The notes: generated by a model from the sequence alone, not told the origin. A DNA stretch of 12,288 nucleotides from Candidatus Segatella albertsiae (GCA_002451555.1 DKCU01000027.1:1-12288), one strand, 5' to 3'. Shown: positions 1 through 7,700, numbered from the stretch's first letter. Program-made: numbers and translations.

Positions 1-90
1 TGGGCTTTCAGTTCATCTTCCCTTGTGCTTGTTGGGCTTTTAGTTCATCTTCCCCTGTGCTTGTTGGGCTTTCAGTTCGCCTTCAAACCC
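1..90. repeat. Tandem 32 bp repeat, decayed palindromic-repeat remnant
   Basis: Two nearly identical 32 bp units (1-32 and 33-64) and a partial third (from 65) each begin TGGGCTTTCAGTTC or a one-base variant. The units contain TGTGCTTGTTGGG, a module also found at about 7790-7804. GGGCTTTCAGTTC looks like a decayed form of the GGGCTTTCAGCCC hairpin seen at 7687-7699. The array lies just past the stop codon of the minus-strand amidase gene and runs off the window edge, so its full length is unknown. Confidence 0.75.
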
Positions 91-2700
91 TTATTCCAGA
101 AGATATTTGAGGATTCCCGCCATGAGGAGGTTTCTCATTTTCTCTTCCTTGACACATTCCAGGGGAAATCCCATGGTAAATGAGCGATAGTCTGCGCCCT
201 TGTAGCCTACAGCCGCACTCGCGCCATTCGTGTATTGTATGGCACAGATGCCCTGCTGCTCGGGTTGAAGTATCTCTGGATGCGTCGCTGCGTAATGCTT
301 GTCGTTCAGCGTGTTATAGTAGTCGAACGACAGACCGAGTCCGTTGATTGTTGGTGTTGGCTGAATGCTGTCGCTGGGCGCATAGCTTAGCTTGAGTGTG
401 TTGGCAAGGAAGTTCTTCTCCGTGTCCGTCTTCATATCGCTTCCGTTGTAGGAACCGCTCACGAGGAGCCTGCCTCCATGCTGGGTGTAGCCCTGTAACT
501 TGCCTATCATCGACGAGGTGAACGCCTTGTAGAACTCTGGCGTGTAGCCGTCGTATCTCTCCAAGCCATTGATGAGGTCGATGGCTTGGTATTTGGTCAT
601 GTTGACTTTGCCCGAGATGATGGCCTCGCTAGAGCAACTGGCAATGTTGTATTTGTTGATGGCGGCGATGGCACGTCCATGCTCCACCGTATAGTTGAAG
701 TCGTTTCCTGCCACGAAGTTACCCACCATCTCGTTGCCGCAGTATCCCAGTCCGCTGGAACTCTCGTCGCCCATCTTGTTCTTGTCGAATACGATTTGCT
801 TGCCGCTCCATCCTGCCGTCAGTCCATAGCTTACCCCAGGGTCGGCATCTAGGTCGAAGCCTTGTTGGTGGTCGTTGTCGATGACCTGTGGCGAAGCCAG
901 GCGATGGAAGTTGTTGACGACGAGTATCGTCTTCTTGGCTGTTGGGTTGTAGAGCGCAGCCAAGGTCTCGGATGGGAAACTCTCACCGCCCTTGTTGTAG
1001 GCTGTTACCTTGAAACTGTATAGCTTGCCTGGCTCCAACTTCATTTGGCATGAACTGGCGTTGATCTTCTGTCCGTTGTCGAATCCTCCTCTTCCCTCGG
1101 CTGTGTAGAGGATGTAGGATGTCGGGGTAGCCGTTGGCTCTGTCTTGTCAGTCTGCGGACTCCACGAGAGTGTTGCAGTGCCCTTGGCATTCACCTCCAC
1201 CGAGAAATGGTTGGGAGCCAATGGCTGCACAGTGTATTTCTTGCCATGGTTGGAGGACACGTACCTGAGAATGGTCTTGTACAGGGAGCGTGCGATGGTA
1301 AACTTCACCATCGGGTCTTGCGCCAGTTTCATGTCGGGGAAACTCTGATGCGAGAGGGTCTCGATGATGGCAGATGGCACTTCTGGCAGTCGGGTCTCCG
1401 AATAGTTCCGATCCCAGAGGTATCGCTCCGAGAAGGAACCATACTTAGCCCTCATGTCGGTGACGAGGTTCTTGAGCAGTGCCTTGGCGAAGTCCTTGGA
1501 GGTAAATCGGGAGATGCCGCTGTTGAGTCGCTCGTCGTTGAAGTTGGTCGTGCAGATGGCGAGCGAGCCCCAGGTGGTCTTGCCGTCCTTGTTGTATCCA
1601 GCGTCGCTATGCACAGCCAACGTGAGTTCGAAAGGAACCTTTCCGCCGTCGATGGCGGGCATATATACACTGCCGCCTCCCAACCAATTGGTCATCAGCG
1701 AACGAGTGTTGATGTCGTCGGCATAGTCGTTGGTGCCCTTTCTGCCGCCATATACGGAGTAGGGCGCTCCTGCCCATTGTGCGTAGTATCGAGCTCCTTC
1801 GAGACAGCGAGGCAACCCACTGTTGTAGCTGCCTCGGATGATGTTGCCCATGCCGCCACCGAATCGGACGGCATCGCTGGTGACGACTCCACGAGAGGAA
1901 GCCTGATTGGTCACCACGACTCGGTTGAACTCGTTGCAACCACGATCGAAGTCAAATGTGCCTAGATATACCCAGGTGCCACCGCCCATGCGTTGGTTGA
2001 CGCAGAATTCGGTGGCTTGCCCCTTGTGATAGACGATGTACTTGGCGTCGCTCACGCTCTTGGGCAGAGACTTGTAGCTTACATACACAGCGTATCTTCC
2101 CGCCTCGGGAATGTTGGGTTGGTAACTGATCTCGCTATAGTTCTTTTTCTTGGTGGCCTTGGCAAGTTTCACCGTTCCGTCGGTAAAAGGATTCTCGTCA
2201 TCGTTGTAGTAAGCTTTCTTGGAGGCGAATCCTTCCTCCTTCGTATCTTTCCACTTCTTTCCCTTGTTCCATTCCTTGTAGTAGTTGGCCTTGATGGGGT
2301 CGTCGTTGTCTATGATGACCTCATGTTTCTGCCAGTCTCTTTCCCTAGGGGTGAAGACGATGGCGCCGGCGTTTTGGAGCATGGGGATGAGGTAAGGCAC
2401 CACGATGGTCTGCGTAAACAAGTCCTCGTTGGTACCGAAGAGGTTCGGTCGCTGCCACTTCCATCGCCTCAGGTCGTTGTCGTAATACCTGCCATGGGAA
2501 GCCCATAGCGAGATATGTCGGTTTTGCAAGCCTTCGGTGATGAAGTAGGGGTGCGACATATTGAAGACCCAGGGGTCGCCATCGTATTCGATGTCACCCC
2601 AGGCCCTGGTGTTGCCTTCTTGATATTGGGCGGAAGCGATTGCCGGGAGTACCAGGCAACTGCTTATCAGCCAATACTTAAGATTCGTTTTGCTCTTCAA
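91..2700 (-). CDS. Secreted Amidase_3-type N-acetylmuramoyl-L-alanine amidase with golvesin/xanthan-lyase-like insert and FN3 domain
   Basis: 869 aa secreted protein, probably cutting the amide bond between MurNAc and the stem peptide in the periplasm or at the surface. A signal peptide spans about residues 1-24, with a cleavage-like ASA-Q; an ISSC at 12-15 resembles a lipobox but sits inside the hydrophobic core. The Amidase_3 pattern is split. The first half has a zinc-ligand-like H69 (SHG), E92 (NED) and TPRERD at 117-122. The second half has H364 (HSDAG) and the likely catalytic E447 (IIET). Between them, about 186-283, is a beta-rich segment resembling the golvesin/xanthan lyase carbohydrate-binding domain, which is why such proteins are often named xanthan lyase. 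An FN3-like domain covers about 495-583. A C-terminal domain of about 280 aa is unassigned. The start is 19 bp after the PlsC-like stop, suggesting one transcript. The amidase assignment is motif-based; substrate is inferred. Confidence 0.8.
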   Translation of the reverse strand: MKSKTNLKYWLISSCLVLPAIASAQYQEGNTRAWGDIEYDGDPWVFNMSHPYFITEGLQNRHISLWASHGRYYDNDLRRWKWQRPNLFGTNEDLFTQTIVVPYLIPMLQNAGAIVFTPRERDWQKHEVIIDNDDPIKANYYKEWNKGKKWKDTKEEGFASKKAYYNDDENPFTDGTVKLAKATKKKNYSEISYQPNIPEAGRYAVYVSYKSLPKSVSDAKYIVYHKGQATEFCVNQRMGGGTWVYLGTFDFDRGCNEFNRVVVTNQASSRGVVTSDAVRFGGGMGNIIRGSYNSGLPRCLEGARYYAQWAGAPYSVYGGRKGTNDYADDINTRSLMTNWLGGGSVYMPAIDGGKVPFELTLAVHSDAGYNKDGKTTWGSLAICTTNFNDERLNSGISRFTSKDFAKALLKNLVTDMRAKYGSFSERYLWDRNYSETRLPEVPSAIIETLSHQSFPDMKLAQDPMVKFTIARSLYKTILRYVSSNHGKKYTVQPLAPNHFSVEVNAKGTATLSWSPQTDKTEPTATPTSYILYTAEGRGGFDNGQKINASSCQMKLEPGKLYSFKVTAYNKGGESFPSETLAALYNPTAKKTILVVNNFHRLASPQVIDNDHQQGFDLDADPGVSYGLTAGWSGKQIVFDKNKMGDESSSGLGYCGNEMVGNFVAGNDFNYTVEHGRAIAAINKYNIASCSSEAIISGKVNMTKYQAIDLINGLERYDGYTPEFYKAFTSSMIGKLQGYTQHGGRLLVSGSYNGSDMKTDTEKNFLANTLKLSYAPSDSIQPTPTINGLGLSFDYYNTLNDKHYAATHPEILQPEQQGICAIQYTNGASAAVGYKGADYRSFTMGFPLECVKEEKMRNLLMAGILKYLLE

Positions 2701-2719
2701 TTTCTTTTATTATAAATCC

Positions 2720-3277
2720 TTAGTCTATATTCCCAATCGTAAACTTCTCAGGCTTCTTGCCCTTGAAGTCCTTGAAGTAAAGTTTAATCTCTCGCATGTC
2801 CTTATCCACATCGCCCGAAGGGATGATGGTCTTGGTGCATTGGATGAGTTTCTTCTGATAATCCACGCCGTAGAGGAGGATAGGGATGCCAGCCTTCTGA
2901 GCGATGAAATAGAACCCCTTCTTCCAGTCGGGATTGAGGGAACGTGTGCCCTCGGGGGTGATGCACAGGATGAAGCTGTCTCTCTTCTTCGCCTCGTTGG
3001 CAAGGTTGTCGGTCATGCTCGTATGCTTGCTTCTCCATACGGGGATGCCGCCCATCTTGCGGAAGATAGGTCCCAAGGGCCAAAAGAACCACTCCTTCTT
3101 CATCAGGAAGTTGCTCTTGAGGCTTTCGGCGTGCGCATAGAGCTGACCGAGTATCAAATCCCAGTTGCTGGTATGCGGTGCCAGGCAAATGATGTATTTC
3201 TCGGGAACATCCACCGTTACCTCCTTGCTCCAGCCTAGATGCTTGTACAACATCCAATGGCAAAATTCTTTTATCAT
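2720..3277 (-). CDS. PlsC-like 1-acylglycerol-3-phosphate acyltransferase family protein (LPLAT)
   Basis: 185 aa glycerolipid acyltransferase-family protein. Visible LPLAT signatures are the catalytic HX4D block (H35-T-S-N-W-D40), a central block with MGGIPVWR near 75-82, and EGTRS at 109-113, which in this family contacts the phosphate group of the acceptor. The family normally moves an acyl chain to lysophosphatidate or a related acceptor at the cytoplasmic face of the inner membrane. The protein is shorter than classical PlsC (about 240 aa) and has no convincing N-terminal transmembrane helix, so it may be a peripheral enzyme with a different acceptor, such as an ornithine or glycine lipid precursor. 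It lies 19 bp upstream of the amidase on the same strand, and 103 bp of AT-rich DNA separates it from the upstream small gene. The family is secure; the substrate is not. Confidence 0.85.
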   Translation of the reverse strand: MIKEFCHWMLYKHLGWSKEVTVDVPEKYIICLAPHTSNWDLILGQLYAHAESLKSNFLMKKEWFFWPLGPIFRKMGGIPVWRSKHTSMTDNLANEAKKRDSFILCITPEGTRSLNPDWKKGFYFIAQKAGIPILLYGVDYQKKLIQCTKTIIPSGDVDKDMREIKLYFKDFKGKKPEKFTIGNID

Positions 3278-3380
3278 GTTATCTTTTGAAGATGATTTCT
3301 TAATCTATAACTTTATTAAATATAATCTAACCAATAATTTTATATATAATGATGATTTCTTTATATATAATAATGTGTAA

Positions 3381-3653
3381 CTATGCGAGGCTGGTGATTT
3401 GGTCGATGATCTCGCTGGTCTGCTTGTTGAAGTCAGCGATGAGCTTCTTGTAATAGACGGCAGGCTTGACACCCGGCTCCAAGTGGGATACACGCTTGAT
3501 GAAGTCTGTATTGGTCATGATGATGGCGGAGAGGATGCCATCGACGTCACTCTGTTCTGGTTTGCCATTGTACAATGAGGCAGCAACACACTCGGCGAAA
3601 AGGTCGCTAGTAATGTAATTGATGGTACGTTTTAAATCTCTTTTGTTAGCCAT
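3381..3653 (-). CDS. Small hypothetical protein, predicted helical and cytoplasmic
   Basis: 90 aa protein with no signal peptide or membrane segment. I do not recognise a named domain. It is rich in charged and helix-favouring residues and starts MANKRDLKRTINY. The reading frame is supported by a promoter-like CAAAGATA (minus-strand TATCTTTG) at 3694-3701, by an ordinary ATG start, and by codon use similar to its neighbours. It is transcribed away from pfp and towards the PlsC-like gene. The 103 bp gap to that gene shows no clear terminator, so co-transcription is possible. Its resemblance to short conserved proteins of Bacteroidales is recollection only. No function can be assigned. Confidence 0.7.
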   Translation of the reverse strand: MANKRDLKRTINYITSDLFAECVAASLYNGKPEQSDVDGILSAIIMTNTDFIKRVSHLEPGVKPAVYYKKLIADFNKQTSEIIDQITSLA

Positions 3654-3693
3654 AATTCTTGATATTAATGATTAAAATACTAAATTTAATGCT

Positions 3694-3701
3694 CAAAGAT
3701 A
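3694..3701 (-). promoter_or_regulatory. Bacteroidota -7 box for the 90 aa gene
   Basis: Read on the minus strand, this is TATCTTTG, an exact match to the Bacteroidota -7 element TAnnTTTG. It lies 40 bp upstream of the ATG at 3653. No perfect -33 TTTG is visible, only partial matches near 3714-3723. Confidence 0.5.
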
Positions 3702-3795
3702 ATAAAAATCTCCGAAATCCAAGCATAAGTAACGAAAAAAAGTGTTGATTAACTCAATTTTAGCATTTTTCTTTTCATATCTCGCAAAAAAAAGT

Positions 3796-3803
3796 TATTT
3801 TTG
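3796..3803 (+). promoter_or_regulatory. Bacteroidota -7 box for pfp
   Basis: TATTTTTG matches TAnnTTTG exactly and lies 54 bp before the pfp start codon. A T-rich TTTTC at about 3772-3776, some 20 bp upstream, could be a weak -33 element. With the minus-strand box at 3694-3701 it makes the 204 bp gap a divergent promoter region. Confidence 0.55.
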
Positions 3804-3857
3804 CACTGATTTTTAAGTTTTTGAAGTTTCAACTTTTAAATATTAAAGAAATTCATT

Positions 3858-5507
3858 ATGGAAAAAAGTGCATTGCAAATTGCAAGAGCTGCTTATCAGC
3901 CAAAATTGCCTAAGGCTCTCCAGGGTCCAGTGAAGGCAGTGGAAGGTACAGCCACACAGTCAGTAGGTAACCAAGATGAGATCAAGGCATTGTTCCCTAA
4001 CACATACGGCATGCCTGTCATCACTTTCGAGCCTGGCGAGGCTAAGGAACTCCCTGCTTTCAATGTGGGTGTCATCCTCTCTGGTGGTCAGGCTCCTGGT
4101 GGTCACAACGTGATCTCGGGTCTCTTCGACGGTGTGAAGTCTCTCAACCCTGCCAACAAGCTTTATGGCTTCATTCTCGGTCCTGGTGGTCTCGTTGACC
4201 ACAACTACATGGAGATTACTTCTGAGTTGATGGACGAGTACCGCAACACAGGTGGTTTCGACATCATCGGCTCTGGCCGTACCAAGTTGGAGAAGGAAGA
4301 CCAGTTCGAGAAGGGTATCGAGATTCTTCGTGAGCTTGGCATCAAGGCTTTGGTTATCATCGGTGGTGATGACTCTAACACCAATGCTTGTGTTCTTGCT
4401 GAGTACTATGCTGCTAAGAAATATGGCGTACAGGTAATCGGTTGCCCTAAGACTATCGACGGTGACTTGAAGAACGAGCAGATTGAGACTTCTTTCGGTT
4501 TCGATACAGCCTGCAAGACTTACTCTGAGCTTATCGGTAACATCGAGCGTGACTGCAACTCTGCTCGTAAGTACTGGCACTTCATCAAGTTGATGGGTCG
4601 CTCTGCATCTCACATCGCATTGGAGTGCGCTCTCCAGACTCAGCCTAACATCTGCTTGATTTCTGAGGAGGTAGAGGCTAAGGAGATGTCTCTCGACGAT
4701 GTTGTTACCTACATTGCTACTGCTGTAGCTAATCGCGCTGCCGAGGGTCACAACTTCGGTACTGTCCTCATCCCAGAGGGCTTGATCGAGTTCATCCCTG
4801 CTATCAAGAAGTTGATTGCTGAATTGAACGAGGTTCTTACAGACCCAGCAACAGGCGAGAGCCGTGAGTTCGCTTCTGCCGAGGAGCAGATCGCATTCGT
4901 TAAGGGTGCCATCGCCAAGGACAACCTCGCTGTATTGGAGTCTCTCCCTGAGGATGTTGCTCGCCAGCTCTGCCTCGACCGTGACCCTCACGGAAACGTA
5001 CAGGTATCTCTCATCGAGACTGAGAAGTTGCTCTCTCGTATGGTAGCCAAGAAGTTGGCTGCTTGGAAGAAAGAGGGTAAGTTCGTGGGCAAGTTCTCTG
5101 CTCAGCACCACTTCTTCGGTTACGAGGGTCGTTGCGCGGCTCCTTCTAACTACGATGCTGACTACTGCTACTCTCTCGGCTACAATGCTTCTCGCTTGAT
5201 CGCCAACGGCAAGACTGGCTATATGTCTATCATTAAGAACACTACAGCTCCTGCTGCTGAGTGGATCGCCGGTGGTGTGCCTATCACCATGATGATGAAC
5301 ATCGAGCGTCGTAACGGTGCCAACAAGCCTGTTATCCGCAAGGCTCTCGTCGAGTTGGATGGTGCTCCATTCAAGTACTTCGCTTCTAAGCGTGAGCAGT
5401 GGGCTAAGGAGACAGCTTATGTTTATCCAGGTCCTATCCAGTACTGGGGTCCTTCTGAGGTTTGCGACCAGACCACCAAGACCCTCCAGTTGGAGCAGGC
5501 TAAGTAA
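3858..5507 (+). CDS. pfp: Pyrophosphate--fructose 6-phosphate 1-phosphotransferase (PPi-PFK)
   Basis: 549 aa cytoplasmic glycolytic enzyme that reversibly phosphorylates fructose 6-phosphate with pyrophosphate rather than ATP. Phosphofructokinase motifs appear in order: GGQAPGGHN at 76-84, GGDDS at 169-173, PKTIDGD at 197-203 with the presumed catalytic D201, and MGRSASH at 246-252. The second Asp in GGDDS and the Lys in PKTIDGD are the residues that mark pyrophosphate users; ATP-dependent enzymes have GGDGS and PGTIDND. The length fits the long (about 550 aa) PFP class shared by plants, spirochaetes and Bacteroidota. Codon choice is strongly biased (GGT, AAG, CTC, TCT), suggesting high expression. 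It is monocistronic by appearance: its own promoter lies upstream and a strong terminator starts 38 bp after the stop. Confidence 0.97.
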   Translation: MEKSALQIARAAYQPKLPKALQGPVKAVEGTATQSVGNQDEIKALFPNTYGMPVITFEPGEAKELPAFNVGVILSGGQAPGGHNVISGLFDGVKSLNPANKLYGFILGPGGLVDHNYMEITSELMDEYRNTGGFDIIGSGRTKLEKEDQFEKGIEILRELGIKALVIIGGDDSNTNACVLAEYYAAKKYGVQVIGCPKTIDGDLKNEQIETSFGFDTACKTYSELIGNIERDCNSARKYWHFIKLMGRSASHIALECALQTQPNICLISEEVEAKEMSLDDVVTYIATAVANRAAEGHNFGTVLIPEGLIEFIPAIKKLIAELNEVLTDPATGESREFASAEEQIAFVKGAIAKDNLAVLESLPEDVARQLCLDRDPHGNVQVSLIETEKLLSRMVAKKLAAWKKEGKFVGKFSAQHHFFGYEGRCAAPSNYDADYCYSLGYNASRLIANGKTGYMSIIKNTTAPAAEWIAGGVPITMMMNIERRNGANKPVIRKALVELDGAPFKYFASKREQWAKETAYVYPGPIQYWGPSEVCDQTTKTLQLEQAK

Positions 5508-5544
5508 TCTTAGCAAATTTATATTGTTAAATATTAAATATCGT

Positions 5545-5589
5545 GTTGGGGCGGAGGCACTCTTCCAGGGCTGATGCCCCAACTTTTTT
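5545..5589 (+). terminator. Intrinsic terminator after pfp
   Basis: GTTGGGGC (5545-5552) pairs perfectly with GCCCCAAC (5576-5583), followed by six Ts (5584-5589). The 23 nt loop contains GGAG and CTTCC, which could pair further. It lies 38-82 bp after the pfp stop codon. The T-run ends only six bases before the annotated start of the next gene. Confidence 0.85.
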
Positions 5590-5595
5590 ACTACC

Positions 5596-6546
5596 ATGAT
5601 GGGACGAACTACTTCGAGACGTGTGCCAGGCTGCAATTCTCCTAAACCGAGAAGGGCATCGAAATCGTCTGCCCGTCCGAGAACGGTCCATCGCAAGAAA
5701 AATGACTCTTTCCGCCTATTTCCTAAGTTCTTCTATCGCTTTCCGAAATGGGCTTGGTGTACGGGTGCTTTTTTGATTATCGCCCTCTACATCTTTGTTT
5801 TCTATTATTTCTTTGTCAGTCCTACGGGATTCAGGTGGCGTGCCTTGTATGGCGACGCTGAATATCCCAACGGTTATGAGATTCACGGCATTGACATCTC
5901 CCATTACCAGGGTACTATCGACTGGGAACAACTCAAGAACGCCATGATCGAAGGTTGCCCTGTGCGCTTCATCATCATCAAGAGCACGGAGGGTGCATCG
6001 AGGTTGGACGAAAACTTCCATGAGAATTTCAACCAGGCTCGCGACTATGGTTTCATCCGTGGTGTCTATCACTTCTGGAGCAACAAGTCTTCAGCTCGTG
6101 AACAGGCGTATTTCTTCCTGAACAAGGTGCATCTCACCGAGGGCGACTTGCCGCCTGTGTTGGACATCGAGCACAAGCCTGCCGACAAGTCGGTGGAGGA
6201 TTTCCAAAGAGATGTGCTCACCTGGCTTCACATCGTGGAGGACAAGTATCATGTCAAGCCAATCATCTACACCTATTATAAGTTTAAGGAGAAATACCTG
6301 AGTGCGCCTGTCTTCGACGATTATCCCTACTGGATAGCGCATTACTATGTCGATAAGGTACAGTATCAGGGCAAGTGGAAGTTCTGGCAGCATACGGATG
6401 CGGGCAAGTTGCCTGGCATCAAGGGATATGTCGATTTTAATATCTACAATGGTAGTTATTACGATCTCCGCAAGCTCTGCATTGCCTCAAAGGGTGGATC
6501 CTTCTTCGAGGACGATGAGTTCGACGAAGAAGAATCCGATGAGTAA
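5596..6546 (+). CDS. Membrane-anchored GH25 family lysozyme (muramidase)
   Basis: 316 aa protein with a strongly basic N-terminal tail of about 50 residues, one transmembrane helix at about 53-74, and an exported glycoside hydrolase family 25 domain. The domain begins at GIDISHYQG (D100 in GID), has the catalytic-type DIE at 180-182 (VLDIEH), and continues with FWQHTDAG near 243-250 and the DFNIYNG strand typical of GH25. GH25 enzymes cut the beta-1,4 bond between MurNAc and GlcNAc. The tail is acidic (EDDEFDEEESDE type). The topology suggests an inner-membrane anchor with the enzyme in the periplasm. ATG at 5596 or the adjacent ATG at 5599 is the only start before the membrane helix; no clear ribosome binding site is visible. 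It lies directly downstream of the pfp terminator and converges with prmA. Confidence 0.9.
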   Translation: MMGRTTSRRVPGCNSPKPRRASKSSARPRTVHRKKNDSFRLFPKFFYRFPKWAWCTGAFLIIALYIFVFYYFFVSPTGFRWRALYGDAEYPNGYEIHGIDISHYQGTIDWEQLKNAMIEGCPVRFIIIKSTEGASRLDENFHENFNQARDYGFIRGVYHFWSNKSSAREQAYFFLNKVHLTEGDLPPVLDIEHKPADKSVEDFQRDVLTWLHIVEDKYHVKPIIYTYYKFKEKYLSAPVFDDYPYWIAHYYVDKVQYQGKWKFWQHTDAGKLPGIKGYVDFNIYNGSYYDLRKLCIASKGGSFFEDDEFDEEESDE

Positions 6547-6579
6547 TCTTTTATAGTGTCTGGTGGTTGTTGATTCCCG

Positions 6580-7446
6580 CTAGTTCTTCAATACCAGGCA
6601 AGCCCAGTTGTTGTCCGTTCTGCGAGCCGCCTCTTTCAAGCCCAGTTCGCTCGCTTTCGCCAACAGCACAGGGATGTCTTCCTCGTAGAAACCGCTGAGT
6701 ATCAGGTAACTGTTGTCGCCCATGACACTCCGGAAGGCTTTCATATCTTCGAGGAGGATGTTGCGGTTGATGTTGGCGAGTACGATGTCAAACAAGCCGC
6801 TGATATGGTTGATGACCGATGCATTGCCGTGATACACCTCGATAGGAGCCACCTGGTTCAGCTCGGCGTTGTGCTTGGTGTTCTCCACGCTCCATTCGTC
6901 GATGTCGTAACCCACCACTTCCTTGGCACCGAGCTTGGCGGCGACGATGCCCAGGATGCCAGTGCCGCACCCGCAGTCGAGCACACGTTTCAGGGCGAGG
7001 TTCATGTTGAGCAAGGTGGAGACGATCATGCGCGTCGTCTCATGGTTGCCCGTGCCGAAGGCGAGTTTCGCCTCGATGCCGATTTCGATGTGGTCGGGCG
7101 ATGTGGTCGGGTGCAGTTCGGGGTGCTTGGCATCGTAGATGACGATTTGGTCATCGACGCAGATAGGTTCGAACCCCTGTTCCTCCCATTCCTCGTTCCA
7201 GTCCTTGTCCTCCGCTTCCTCGATGGTGTAAGTGATGTTCGCATCGGGGATAGGGAAGTCTTGGATGCTCTCTTCGAGTTCTTGCTTGTCGAAGAGGTCC
7301 TTTTGCACATAGCCTGTCAATCCCTCTTCCGTTTCCTCGAAGGAGTCGAATCCGGCGGGAGCCACGGTGTCGGGAAGCAAGTCCTTGCACACCTGAGCCA
7401 AGTCTTCGTTGGCTTCAATCTTGAATTTAGCAACTAGATATTTCAT
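6580..7446 (-). CDS. prmA: Ribosomal protein L11 methyltransferase
   Basis: 288 aa SAM-dependent methyltransferase that trimethylates ribosomal protein L11. The PrmA-specific AFGTGNHETT block is at 129-138 (family form AFGTGxHxTT). It is followed by the SAM-binding motif I, DCGCGTGILGIVAAKLGA, at 157-174, an acidic post-I residue in GYDID at 179-183, and ANINRNIL at 224-231, the motif IV equivalent. The first 60 or so residues correspond to the L11-recognition domain. The length is normal for PrmA (about 290 aa). It is convergent with the GH25 gene (33 bp between stops, no obvious terminator hairpin) and divergent from the Trp/Tyr-rich protein gene across a repeat-filled region. I find no perfect TAnnTTTG promoter box immediately upstream. 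Confidence 0.95.
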   Translation of the reverse strand: MKYLVAKFKIEANEDLAQVCKDLLPDTVAPAGFDSFEETEEGLTGYVQKDLFDKQELEESIQDFPIPDANITYTIEEAEDKDWNEEWEEQGFEPICVDDQIVIYDAKHPELHPTTSPDHIEIGIEAKLAFGTGNHETTRMIVSTLLNMNLALKRVLDCGCGTGILGIVAAKLGAKEVVGYDIDEWSVENTKHNAELNQVAPIEVYHGNASVINHISGLFDIVLANINRNILLEDMKAFRSVMGDNSYLILSGFYEEDIPVLLAKASELGLKEAARRTDNNWACLVLKN

Positions 7447-7455
7447 ATTTCTTAT

Positions 7456-7504
7456 TGATGTTATTGTCTAATTGATATTGTTATCATTCTGATGTTATTG
7501 TCTA
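7456..7504. repeat. 15 bp direct repeat beside the palindromic element
   Basis: TGATGTTATTGTCTA occurs exactly at 7456-7470 and 7490-7504, a 34 bp period. The second copy ends two bases before the compound palindrome begins. It lies in the presumed 5' leader or promoter region of prmA. No third copy is visible on the far side of the palindrome, so it is not a simple target-site duplication. Confidence 0.8.
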
Positions 7505-7506
7505 TA

Positions 7507-7700
7507 CGCCCTGAAAGGGCAGAAGCTCCAAGCCTAGGGCAACGCCCTAGGTATTTGTTCATGCAAACCTTGCCGCCCTGTAAGGGCAAAAGCATTTCTT
7601 TATCGGGGATTTTATGCTTTTGCCCTTACAGGGCGCATTTGCTCCCGACATTTACCCAGGGCGTTGCCCTGGGCTTGGGGCTTGCTGGGCTTTCAGCCCG
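7507..7700. repeat. Compound palindromic repeat: two REP-like arms in inverted orientation (REPIN-like)
   Basis: Five hairpins are arranged symmetrically. Hairpin A is GCCCTgaaAGGGC (7508-7520). B is CCTAGGGC-aac-GCCCTAGG (7533-7551). C is a perfect 22 bp inverted repeat (7574-7595 with 7614-7635, 18 nt loop). B' is CCCAGGGC-gtt-GCCCTGGG (7655-7673). A' is GGGCT-ttc-AGCCC (7687-7699). The right half, reverse complemented, aligns with the left half along its length, with most differences in the spacer between B and C. Where the A and B stems differ between halves, both sides of the stem have changed and pairing is kept. This resembles REP/REPIN elements moved by RAYT transposases; no transposase lies in the window. 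Short open frames through it are not genes. Confidence 0.85.

Noticed and set aside
1207..1965. 252-codon plus-strand frame inside the amidase gene
   Set aside because: It is a shadow of the minus-strand amidase, whose signal peptide, motifs and domain order are convincing.
3278..3380. Paired GATGATTTCTT sites (3291, 3351) as regulatory elements
   Set aside because: An 11 bp repeat in very AT-rich DNA may be chance; no promoter box or symmetry links it to the PlsC-like gene.
3960..5696. 578-codon open frame antisense to pfp
   Set aside because: It is a by-product of the strong codon bias of pfp; the translation shows no domain features, while the sense frame carries every PFK motif.
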